A DNA stretch of 64,000 bases, from positions 101,868,462-101,932,461 of the forward strand of contig OY856188.1 of assembly GCA_963693315.1 (NCBI GenBank). The letters are read 5' to 3'. The position numbers were made by a program, and so were the translations under genes. Source of the DNA: Diogma glabrata (Eukaryota > Arthropoda > Insecta > Diptera > Cylindrotomidae). Every line of letters starts with the position of its first letter. Position 1 is the first letter of the stretch. The notes beneath the pieces were generated by a model. It made no database searches, was not told the origin of the DNA, and saw only the letters and a program-made list of their open reading frames with translations. Positions 50,230 through 60,413 of this stretch are shown one piece after another.

Positions 50230-50590
50230 CATTGGTTCTTCGAGCGCACGATGTAATCATCATTTCTATTTTTGCATTATTTCGCATATATTCGTGGATA
50301 TACATATCAGCTTTCATACCGCAGCATTTATTTTTATCATTGTTGTAGTAATAAGCATCATCATCTATATCGGATTTCATGCCGCAGCATTTATTATTAT
50401 CATTGTTGCATAGTAATAAGTATCATCAATATATCGAAATTTATCATCATTTTCAATTATATATATCGGAGTTATCCGCTACATTTCAATTATACATATT
50501 GGGTTTAAACCGCAGTATTTATTTTTATCATCATTAGCAATATAATCGCATTAATTCTACATCAATTTATTGAATACATCGATTTAAGTT
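50230..50590. repeat. degenerate repeats with CCGCAGCATTTATT
   Basis: Words CCGCAGCATTTATT, TTATCATTGTTG, TAATAAG.ATCATCA and ATATATCGGA recur with a spacing near 60-70 bp in about four imperfect units. It is noncoding. It resembles, but is distinct from, the 48.4-kb minisatellite. Confidence 0.6.
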
Positions 50591-51159
50591 CGCAGCATAT
50601 TCTATTCGTTTACATATTCGTACATTCATCTGTCATGCATCAAAATTTTGTAAGAAATTCAATTGGATAAATATATTTATTGGAACGCATTGCAATCACT
50701 ATCTGAACTACTGCCTGCATGGGAAACAGTGAGTTATTAGTTTAATATTAATTTAAATTTGTATATATGTATATAAGGTTATATTGTAATTCAAGTTTGA
50801 ATTTATCTCCTTTGAGTAGTCATCACATTTAAACAGTATTTTGTTTTCCACGTTTTGTAAATTATTAATTACATAAATTTTCTAGAACAATTGAAAGCAT
50901 GTCTCCAAAAAGAAATGTGGGTGATGACAATCAAGTCACACAGAATAAAACCGAAATCGAGTTTCAAAAAATGTTTAACGTAGCTAAATTAAAGTATGAT
51001 CACATACATAACTTTGGTTCTCATTATGAGGACATTGATAAAATTCCAAAAAGTGACTTGCAAACTCTAATCAATAGATTAAATGACTTACACTCAAACT
51101 ATGACAATATGATCGAATTTTTAATAGACAATGACAGTCATGAACAATACGATGAGTTC

Positions 51160-51678
51160 TGTCTGTGTCGCGTTCTTTTTTTCGACAATGTTGACTATGG
51201 TTAACAATTGTTAACTTTCCTCGTTCTTTAATTCAATAATTTTAACATTGTGTAACAAAATGACGTCATGATGTCCTTGCTAAATTCAATGTTAAACTGT
51301 CAAAAATTAACATTTTGTAACAATTTCCAACTCACCTCCTAGACATGAATTATAGAATGTTGTTATGTCAAATGGTATGTTGTGATCTATTTATCTGTCA
51401 AATATAATTAAGAGATTCGTAAATACAATTTCTTGTTTTTGTGTTTCGCAATTGAATTTTATTATATATAAATTAAATAATTTTAATATATTTAATTTAT
51501 GTGCTCAAATAGAACAAATTTATTTTTGACAGATCAAAAGTCTAATATTTTGTCGTTCTTAAATTATAAATCAACATTGTCGACAAAACTTAACACAACA
51601 CCACTGTTTTCAACACAATTTTATGACATTTTAACAATGTTAGAAAAAGTTAAGAAAAAGAACGCGACTCTGACATTG
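51160..51678. mobile_element. 519-bp MULE-like MITE in BEL/Pao gag
   Basis: Ends TGTCTGTGTCGCGTTCTTTTT and, reversed, a matching TGTCAGAGTCGCGTTCTTTTT. Flanks GATGAGTTC (51151-51159) and GAAGAATTC (51679-51687) agree at 7 of 9 positions, a 9-bp target duplication as in Mutator-like elements. The gag frame continues from DEF to NNDTL across it. The ORF 51499-51813 is a chimera of MITE and gag, not a gene. Confidence 0.65.
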
Positions 51679-51780
51679 GAAGAATTCAACAATGATACTC
51701 TTTCATTGTTGTCAAAACTTTTATCGGCTTTGTCTAAAGGTGATGTTAAATCGAACGCTCAGTCTAAGGGAATATCTCCT

Positions 51781-53197
51781 CGAGTGAAAAAAAGTAGGCC
51801 AAAAAGACACTGAAAAGAAGACAAAAAGCCGATTTGTTGTCGAAAAGACTCCCAAATATTACTAGAGCCGATAACAGCCCGAAAAGACTTCGACATATTA
51901 TTATTTAAATGTTTGGACAACGAAAACTGACCGATAATATTTTCATTTGAAAATTGTAGCCGAAAAGACACCCAAATATTACTAAAAAGCCGATAATAAC
52001 TCGAAAAGGGGCCGATGAAGTAATAATATTAAATTTATCTACAGTTTAAACAGGGCGATATAACACCGATAATATTGGCATTATTAATTTTGACAAGATA
52101 TATGTATTACTGTTCATTTCGGATTATTCTTTTAAAAACCTTCTTATTCAAATAATAAAATATCAGTCGTTATTTTAATTTGTGACCATAGAGACGTGCG
52201 TTCGCTTGATAATACAAAAGGTTTAAATAAAATGGGCTAATTCCCGATTTTTAAGACAGCTGATATTATTAGGTATGTTGTTTATAAATATAAATAGAAT
52301 TATAAGTTGGATTGGATTATAGATCCAAATTCCTTTGGGAAAAAATTATTGATGTGCCATTAGCAAATTTTTATCCTCAAATACCATTAGAAAATTTTTA
52401 TCCACTACCAAAATACTCAACCACCAAAATACCACCAGCACAACAGCCAAACTATAATAATCAAACAACATTTCCACCATTACCAGCACAAACACCAAAC
52501 ACATTACAAATGCCATCAGCAAATTTTTATCCACCACCAAAATCCTCAACCACCAGCACAACAGCCAGCCCCTAATAATTAAACAAAATTTCAACCATTA
52601 CCAGCACAGCACAAACACTAAACACATTACAAATGCCATCAACACATATTTTTCCACCACCAGTAGCTCCTATATCAATGCACGATTGATACAAAAATTC
52701 TTTCAATTATAATCATGGGTCATCAACACAGGCCCATAACATGGTATATATATATGAAATATTATAAATTTTATTGTATGCATATTAATTTATGTATTTT
52801 AATATATAAGCATATGAATTAAGACAATAAATACATCGAATACAATAATAATCAATACGTCTATTATTTTAAAATATTAATATTTAGACGTGATTTCGAT
52901 GTAATTTAGGCTTCTATTTCGGGGTAATTTAGGTGTGATTTTGGTCTAACTTAAGCGTGATTTCGGTGTAATTTAGGCCTTTTGCGTAGGTGTTTATTCG
53001 GCCTTGTTTTGGCTATTATTTCGACGTTATATGGACGGTATTTTGGCTTAAAATTATTCATATGTTGGCGTGTTTTGTGTGTCATTTAGGTGTTTTACGG
53101 CTTTCTGTTCACTACCTAGGTTATTTTTCGGCTCTTTTTACCATTATACTTTTGAGTCTAAAATACGCCGACATTTTCGGCATGTTATTTTCACTCG
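51781..53197. mobile_element. foldback-like element with repeat-built arms
   Basis: Left end CGAGTGAAAA (51781) and right end TTTTCACTCG (53197) are exact reverse complements. The left arm (to about 52090) is made of units such as GCCGAAAAGACACCCAAATA; the right arm (about 52870-53197) is made of their complements (GTGTAATTTAGG, ATTTTCGGC). The centre holds a Pro/Gln/Asn-rich stretch with a 120-bp tandem duplication. Degenerate tandem units in inverted arms are the mark of foldback elements. The target duplication is not clear. Confidence 0.5.
52312..52662 (+). repeat. tandem duplication with a Pro-rich ORF
   Basis: Two 100-bp stretches starting CAACAGCCA (about 52441 and 52559) share CCATTACCAGCACA and CACATTACAAATGCCATCA. 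The first lies in an 88-codon frame (52312-52575; motifs NFYPPPK and QQPNYNNQ); the second copy is out of frame. This may be captured sequence in the foldback centre. I do not call a gene. Confidence 0.5.
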
Positions 53198-53552
53198 GGT
53201 CAGAATAGTTGTACGGAAACAAATATCAGTCAAGGAAGACCAAAACTTTCTAATATTACAATCCCATTATTTACAGGCAATCCTGGGGATTGGGTTCAAT
53301 TTAAAAACCCTTTTCTAGCTCTGGTTCACAATAACACTAATATAAGTGGAATTGTCAAGATTTCATATCTTTTACAAAGTTTAAATGATGAAATTAAACT
53401 GACATTAGGAACGATCACGTTGTCAGACGAAGGTTATACAATAGCTTGGGACACTCTTTTAAGTTGTTTCGATAATCAACGTAGAGTAGTCAATCATCAT
53501 ATAGAAGAACTATTAAATTTGCCTACAGTTGCGAGAGATAATTCAAAAGATC

Positions 53553-55154
53553 TGTAATGCCGTCCACGTATCAAAAACGCTTCTAATATTCAAACTTTCA
53601 AATAAAAGGAAAACTTAACGACAATGAATTTTCCCAAGTGTACAATTCTCTTTAACCGATAAAAGAAAACCATAACAATATAACGAAACGAAAAGGAAAG
53701 GTGTTACAAACCTCTGATTTATCAAACTCTCAAAATCTCTCCAACCCCGTTAATTAAAAATGTTGAAATTAGATTAAAGAGATAAAACAACCATTAATCT
53801 TGTGGTTCGCAAATCATCCGGATTGAACTTTTTATTTAAAAATAATTTTTTGAAAGTAATAAAAAGGATTAAGAAAATCTTGTTGTGTAAGTCTAGTGCA
53901 CAGAAATTTCAATTATTAATTAACATTTTCTCTTTAAAATGGAAATAATTAGTTTAGAAGAACTAAATAAAAACATTAGTTTTAATGTTCAATAATATTA
54001 TCAATAATATATTTGTGAATAATAATAAATAATATATTATAATATTATCAGTAATAGTATTTGTATTACCTAGTGTATTAATATTACTTGTGCTACCTAG
54101 TGTATCTAAACAGATAAGCAAACATAGTTTAATTTACCATAATTTAACTATTTACATTGTGTAATAAAAATTCTGTAATGTATAAGTAAAAAAACCAATA
54201 TTTTTTTTGAAAAAGTAATTAACCGAATAAACTGTAAATCAAAGATTTCGGGTTTAATTAACATATAAAGAGTTGTATGTAACAGTGAAAACGCAATGTA
54301 CTTAAGAGACAGAGAATTAATAAAACAAAAAAATTGTAAATTATTTGATTGAGTTGTTGATTATTATTTGAACCAGTTAAATATTGATGCATAATTAAAT
54401 CACTAAAAACCCCAATAACTATAAAAATTTTAATTGATTTTGATTTTGGAATATTGATAATATAAGATGTGTAATTGATAAAGAATTAATATAACAACGC
54501 TTATAAAAGTTAGCAGAGTTTTGAAGGAAATCTTTGAAACCGTTTGAAGGAAATCTTTTGTTTTGGCATCGTTATAATTTTGAATGGTAACATCATTGGA
54601 TTTTGGGATTATTTACGGATCAATGGAATACACCACCACTAGTTAAGTTATATAAATATATTCTTTAATTTTTTTCAAATGAAGTATCTTTCTAATACAA
54701 TTTTTTTGTTTATATATGGATTAGATATAGAGGGTAAAATGGACTAAGTCACTGCGTTCTTGCTGGATCATAAGAGTGGGGATGATACAATTCAGGTCGT
54801 CATGCAAGCGATAGCAAAAGGAATATACTCACGACCAAAAATATACCTTTCCGATTGAACTAGGGGAAATGACAACCACTGTTTTTTTTTGTCTAAAAGA
54901 AAACAACAAACAAACTTTTGCTGTCGAAATCTAAATAACTATTACTGTAATTAAACTATAACGGTAATAAAGGTAATCAAAAAAAAAACTGCAATCTGGT
55001 AATCCTCCATTTGGTTTTGATAAAAACGAACGACACTTTTTAGTTAGTTATAGTTACTAACGATAGTTGGGATAACTAACTATCCTTATCATTATTTGCT
55101 TTATCATTATTTCTATGATTTTATTTTTAGTGGAGAAAAGTCCGAACATTAACA
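53553..55154. mobile_element. 1.6-kb TG...CA element, possible solo LTR, in BEL/Pao gag
   Basis: Starts TGTAATG (53553) and ends CATTAACA (55154), giving LTR-like TG/CA ends with a short imperfect inverted repeat. GATC occurs at 53549-53552 and 55155-55158 as a 4-bp duplication. The gag frame passes from NSKDL to RTLIN when GATC is counted once. There is no internal ORF. It resembles 2607-4525 in form (TGTAA start, 4-bp duplication, 1.6-1.9 kb), but the bodies do not obviously match. Confidence 0.65.
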
Positions 55155-55660
55155 GATCTTCGAACGTTAATAAACATTTGCACATCAAATGTTGCTTCAT
55201 TACAAATCTCTGATCATCCTCTTGATAAATTAAGCGAACAGTTACTAATCAGTCTTGCAATGAAAAAATTACCCTTGCACTTGCGTAAGGATTGGGAAGA
55301 AGTGATTCCTCCAAAAACAATTTGTTTCTGGACTCAAACAATAGCATTTATGCAAAGGAAGTGCCGCGTATGGCACCCCAACCATCGGTTATAAAATTAA
55401 CTCCTGAAAGAAACAAATATCGTATTCCGAAAACAAGTTCTAATAATCCACAAAGTTTTTTGACAACAAAGTCCCATCCATCGAATGTTAAGCAAATTAA
55501 TTTGACGCAAACCCAAGGTTATATAAAACCTTGCCAGCTTTGTGAATAGCAACATTATATATATATCATTGTCCACAATTTTTAAGCATTTCATCACATG
55601 AAAGATATGTTTAGGCCAAGGAATTAAATCTATGCGTTAATTGTTTACTGTGGTGACCAG

Positions 55661-56540
55661 CCTACCCTTTCAGTTTAGTCAACTTTTCAATTTACTTAAC
55701 TTTTCAAATCACTTAGCCAGTATATCTTACGTCTTATGAATTCAGTGTACGTTCGTTTTAAACATTATTATATTCAATATATCTAATTTCAATTTAAAAT
55801 GTTATCGTTAAAATTAATTAATAAACAAAATTTTATAAAATAATTTTTCTTATGAAATAAAATAACAACGCAAGTTCTTATTTTTCATTTTTGCATAATG
55901 TTTCACAAAAATGCAAGAAGGCATTTTTGTCACGTACACCATAGCTATCGAGGTTCGGAAGAAACGAAGAAAGCGTCAGTTGTTGTGTGGTAGCCAAGAT
56001 TAGTAGTCACTTGGAAGGTTCTTCTTTTTAAATAAAAAGAAATTCAAAAAAAGATAATTTAGTTTATATGAAAACCAATTGTTTGGTATAATTCTTTAAA
56101 AAGTGAACCATATTAATAAAAAGTTTAATTGATGTATAAAAATATAAAATATTTGTTTCAATTATAAATTTTAAAGATTTGAAAAATATATGAGGAGAAA
56201 ACCAAAAGTTGTTAGACATTATAAAGGAATCTTTTCAACTTTGTGAACCCTATAATCTATTCTTGGTGAATAGATTTAGAAGTTACTGGGGCATAACATT
56301 TACGATCATCAAAGCATTTAACACGAGACTGTTTAAGTTCTAAGTGTAGGGTATGTAATAAGTCGCACCATGCACTACTACACCATATACACCCAATTAG
56401 GTATGAGAACGCAATAGGTCATACAAAGCAAATATCTAGTTCAGACCGTTCCGTTATGAACCATTTAAATGAAGAAGGTACGAAAACAAATGACGAAATT
56501 GTCTTACCATCATTATCTTGTCCATTAGGCCTTAGCTCTG
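55661..56540. other. no gene seen
   Basis: AT-rich spacer between the BEL/Pao gag remnant and a Penelope fragment. No supported ORF or clear repeat. Confidence 0.4.
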
Positions 56541-56555
56541 TCCATTAGTGATGAG

Positions 56556-57110
56556 ATGTTTCATAACAAGAATATAGATCTGGTCAAAAAAATTCTCACA
56601 AATAATTGCTTCCCTCCAGATCTAATTAATAAATTGGCAATCAGATTTTATCACAAAAACCAGATCTCTTCAAACAACATTAGGCTTTGCCAACCATTTA
56701 CAAGTACTATTTCTCCTTTCCACACATGCAATCAGTGTACCATTTTTTAAGTCCTTTTTTAACTTAAATTTCCCACACGTCGATTATGTCAACAACTTTT
56801 CAGGCTCCTTAGGCAATACCATATTCACCAAAACCAAAGACCGGTTACCCCTTCTTGACAGGAGTAGAGTAGTCTAAAATCAGTTGTCTAGAACCGGATT
56901 GTTCGACGGTTTACATTGGTGAAACAGGTAAAAAGCTTTTTATCCGTATGTATCAGCATCAACTATCCCTAAGAAATCAAGAAAAACTTCTAGATAGAGG
57001 TGCCAATTCCGTTATCAAAACTGTAGTACTCAAACATTTGTCTGATAATCGCGGTCATAGTTTCGAATTTTAAGAATCGACTATCCTTTCAAATCATTCA
57101 TTCATTCTAA
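56556..57110 (+). pseudogene. Penelope-like element, GIY-YIG endonuclease fragment
   Basis: The first part (VKKILTNNCFPPDLINKLA, 56585) resembles the Penelope linker before the nuclease. Near 56890-56990 the frame reads DCSTVYIGETGKKLFIRMYQHQ, a GIY-YIG core with YIG replaced as VYIGET followed by the R...H pattern. The DNRGHSFEF stretch follows near 57045. Several stops break it. This nuclease nicks target DNA during insertion. Confidence 0.7.
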
Positions 57111-57288
57111 TTTAATGAGAGTTGTTACATTCTATCTTATGGTCCATTTGTCATAAATTTATAACAACCGATTTATCTGATTCAACTCTAAAACTTAATA
57201 GGGTGTGCATGTTGAAAGCATTGTCTTATTATAAATACTACTAAGGTAAATTTGATTAATATGTAGAACAGTTCCTGATCCGGTAAAG

Positions 57289-58110
57289 TTGACAGTTGTC
57301 AACTTTTATACCGACGATGAATATAGTGATACAATGCCAAGTAGAAAAGATCATATTTCAATGCGAGATAATAATGGTGATCGAGTACACACTCAAAAAC
57401 GACTTATCTTTTCAAGCTATAAAGAATTATATCAACGCTTCCGAGAAATATATCCTATAGAAAAAGTAAAAAGTAAACAAAAGTTGTCTCTTTGCGACCA
57501 AACAACCATGTATTAGCAGGAGCAAGCGGAACACACACACACACACCATCTGTGTCTGTCAATGCATCAAAATATTAAGTTGATAATGCTCGGTCATTAT
57601 AATGTAAAGTTTAACTTTATAAGTTGTTTTTTTCTGATAATAAAAGTTTATTTCTTCATTTTAGGGGCTCATTTTCATTCATTAACGAAAAATGATGAAA
57701 AGCCAATCAAAAATTATACTTATTGTTTAAAAATAATCATAAGTAAGCTTCCATCATCCGGATGCTACTTAGGGAGTTGTAAAAATTGTTCAGGAATAGA
57801 AAAATTGTCTGATATTCTTTTAAATTACAGCTTTCGAGGAAAACGAAATAAATCGAAAATATCTATAAGTATTGGATTTCAAAGCCAAGAACCAGTATCG
57901 AAACATTTATTAAGCCGTCATATGATTTTGTTGAAGATTTCTGTAATGAATCGAAGACTTTGTTGCACCACTCATTCATCGCTAAAGCGCAAGCAAATTT
58001 TTTAAAGTCATTAAAAGATTCATTAAAAACAATTGAATGCATTATTATTTGTGACTGCAGAAAATTATGCATTTGGAGTGCAAAATGGGGCATCTGGTTT
58101 GTAATAAAAA
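57289..58110 (+). pseudogene. decayed orphan gene, uncharacterised family
   Basis: Open parts 57289-57516 and 57562-58005 plus a tail in another frame to about 58110. Motifs: MPSRKDHISMRDNNG, HTQKRLIFSSYKELYQRF, SGTH, HQNIKLIML, CYLGSCKNCSG, then HHSFIAKAQANFLKSLKDSL in the last frame. I recall a widespread unnamed family in hemipterans and cnidarians with this order, which behaves like a transposon-borne gene. I cannot name it. A (CA)n run (57532-57546) sits inside the coding region after SGTH and shifts the frame. No catalytic assignment is made. Confidence 0.5.
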
Positions 58111-58237
58111 TTCAAATAAAATTGTGAAACCAAAAGTCTCTATTCTGCACTATAGGAATTATGTCGAAGACAAACATATCGTTGTGGTTCACCACACCAG
58201 TCCCGTATTCATGTACAACTTTAAGGTTCTTATACGC

Positions 58238-60020
58238 TAGGGTGTCTCTCCCGGGATTTCTCGTTCCCGATTTCCCGGGAAAGCCACAAACATATCTGCT
58301 CTCGATTTCCCGGGAAAAAAGATCAATTCCCGGGTTCTTACACATAAGAGTGAAATTTTGATTTTTGATCAAAAATTTTGCTTAACTTTATCGTAGAAAA
58401 AGAAAAATCTTACCTTTAGATGAACGTAGAAACATGAATATTAATCTTATGTGCAATAATGATATTCGAAAGTTTGGGATTTGAATAAAAATTGAAGGAA
58501 GGAAGGAAGGAAAAATAAATATTTATATATTTATTTATTTAATTAAAAACGTTCGATATAGTTAACGAGCGGCTGAAAGAATTTAATTTGAATTTATCTA
58601 CAACTATTATTGCAATTAATCATAACTAATGGAGCAGCGGTTATGGTTGAATTTGGTAAGTTAGCTCTTGTCTTAGTTTTACAATGCCACATACATGAAA
58701 TTCATCTGACTATTCAAACTCATCTGACACTTTTTGGTTCTGCTTAAATTAAATTTTTATTGGGAAAAAATCTGAAGTACCGAGTAGACTAATTATTAGG
58801 TGATGAAAGGCGACATTGAAGGTATATAGAAAATAATGATGACGGTAGCGATAAAGAACAAAATCCAGCATTTGAAGGCATGCCATATGAACAGGATACA
58901 AATTTATGTAACCTTAAATTTAACAAACTAACACCTCAAATCCAGGACACAATAAAACAGATTCGCAGGATATCATAATTGTTTAGGAAATAATAAGTGC
59001 GCAGCACAACTCTTTAGCAAAATGTTAAACTAGAATGATGGTATTGAATTAAACTTATAATTAGACTATACGACGATGTGTAATAGCTGACTAGATATAT
59101 TGGAAAGATTTCAGCAAATTATAAATGCCAATAATAAAAGTCTATGCGAAATAAATGTTACACATCTACTTGAAAACGATGATCAGATGTTCCAAATATT
59201 AAAAACATTTATTGCTTGTTTAGGTCCATTAAAATTAGTGTCCGAAACATTATGTCGACGTGATATGGGTTTAATAAAAACTGAGGAGATTCTGTCGTTT
59301 GTAATATAAAGGTTAAATGCGTTAGATGATTCAATATCTCGAGAATTACTAAACAAATTCAAATTTAAACAATGAAAAATCAACGAAATTTGAAACGGTA
59401 AAATTACTAAAGAATTGTTACACCGTCTATATTTCCAGTCAATATCATTTGAAGACACCGCTTTGCTTGAAAATAAAGATAGCGTATTAATTTTCGATAC
59501 GGAAAGCAATATAGAATCAGAAATGCCAGTTAATGTTTTAAAACGAAAGCTTGTAAGTGCTATAAATATAAGCACCAAATAACAAAATACCGTAGATACA
59601 GACTGTAAGACTTTATTAACAGAATTTATTTTATTTAAATGCAACGGACAAGTACCAAAAAAATTTGAAGATTCCTCTTTGAATTAAACTAATCTCAGTG
59701 GAAAGTGAGAGTATTTTCGATTGCTGGCCTTTTTGTCACCAAGAAAACGACAATTCTGTTTCAGTGCGCTCGTTTGAATCAGAACTATAATTTTAAGAAA
59801 TCTTCTTATCTAACTATTCTTCCGATCTAACTATTTTACTCTATTGGTAAGCTTTTTAGTTTGATGAAAAAAAGGAAAGAACATTTTAATTGTTTTTTTA
59901 AATTAACCAATTTTTTAACTATTAAATATTAAAACCCAGGTTTCCCGGGAATCCCGGGTATATCTTCGAAATATTCTCGTTTCCCGGGATTCAAAAATTG
60001 CCGAGAAATGAGAAACCCTA
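58238..60020 (+). mobile_element. hAT transposon with 8-bp target duplication
   Basis: Terminal repeats TAGGGTGTCTC (58238-58248) and GAGAAACCCTA (60010-60020) match at 10 of 11 positions. TTATACGC flanks both sides (58230-58237 and 60021-60028), the 8-bp duplication expected of hAT. CCCGGGA-rich subterminal words occur at both ends (58255-58335 and 59935-59995). A (GGAA)n run lies near 58496. The element is 1783 bp, so it is internally deleted relative to full hAT elements. Confidence 0.9.
58780..59820 (+). pseudogene. hAT transposase remnant
   Basis: Degenerate frames: ILERFQQII near 59098 (the usual RWNS...MLERF region, RWNS lost), then the open stretch 59100-59309 with LIKTEEILSFVI. Near 59690-59800 the dimerisation motif is readable across a frame change: VESESIF then SIAGLFVTKKTT. 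The BED finger and catalytic Asp residues were not found. Dead. Confidence 0.7.
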
Positions 60021-60028
60021 TTATACGC

Positions 60029-60047
60029 ATTATACACCCGGTGTATA
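60029..60047. repeat. TATACACC/GGTGTATA palindrome
   Basis: An 8-bp inverted repeat around one base, immediately right of the hAT target duplication. Confidence 0.6.
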
Positions 60048-60413
60048 AACATACATTGTACATATAAACCTAAATCAAATTTCATTAAACAAACAATTTC
60101 ATAATAATAATTTTTCATAATTTAAATAATGAACAAAATTCATTTTCTGAGTTTGTTTAAAAATGCTTAGTTGCATTTCTAATCACGTAAGAAACTTATT
60201 TTAGATTGGTGAAATATGAGTTCATCAGAACGTTGATTGATCAATAATTTTAATTCACTTTTGCTGAAGCTAATTGTAGTCAGTTGTGGTGCGGTTTCAT
60301 AAGAGCTAAGAAGCTCTAACTTTTATTGTTAAAAAGTTATTTGTAATATTCATTAGGAAATTCTAATTTACTTAATTTTGGAAATTTTAATGATTTAATA
60401 AATGTGTTTTATG

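Larger units (their letters stand above)
50899..55660 (+). mobile_element. BEL/Pao gag region with three nested insertions
   Basis: Second BEL/Pao element of the window. The gag pieces are 50899-51159, 51688-51780, 53198-53552 and about 55159-55660. Between them lie a MITE (51160-51678), a foldback-like element (51781-53197) and a TG...CA element (53553-55154). The gag frame resumes correctly across the first and third insertion when one copy of the duplicated target is counted. Protease and pol are not present downstream. Confidence 0.75.
50899..55660 (+). pseudogene. BEL/Pao Gag pseudogene
   Basis: The N-terminal part (MSPKRNVGDDNQ, then a Lys/Asp-rich helical region) starts at 50899. Next comes NNDTLSLLSKLLSALSKGD (51688-51745). 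The capsid core PLFTGNPGDWVQFKNPF (about 53262), ISYLLQSLNDEIKLTLG and AWDTLLSCFDNQRRVVNHHIEELLNLP is DUF1759-like. After the third insertion: RTLINICTSNVASLQ (55160), MKKLPLHLRKDWEEV, then the zinc-finger end KPCQLCE..HYIYHCPQF and LNLCVNCL (55520-55660) in broken frames. It is distinct in sequence from the gag at 18.9 kb. Confidence 0.75.

Noticed and set aside
52346..52594. Reverse ORF of hydrophobic residues at the foldback centre
   Set aside because: It is antisense to the Pro/Gln-rich duplicated stretch and shows no independent signal.
59183..59644. 153-codon reverse ORF
   Set aside because: It is antisense to the hAT transposase remnant bounded by exact terminal repeats; no motif of its own.
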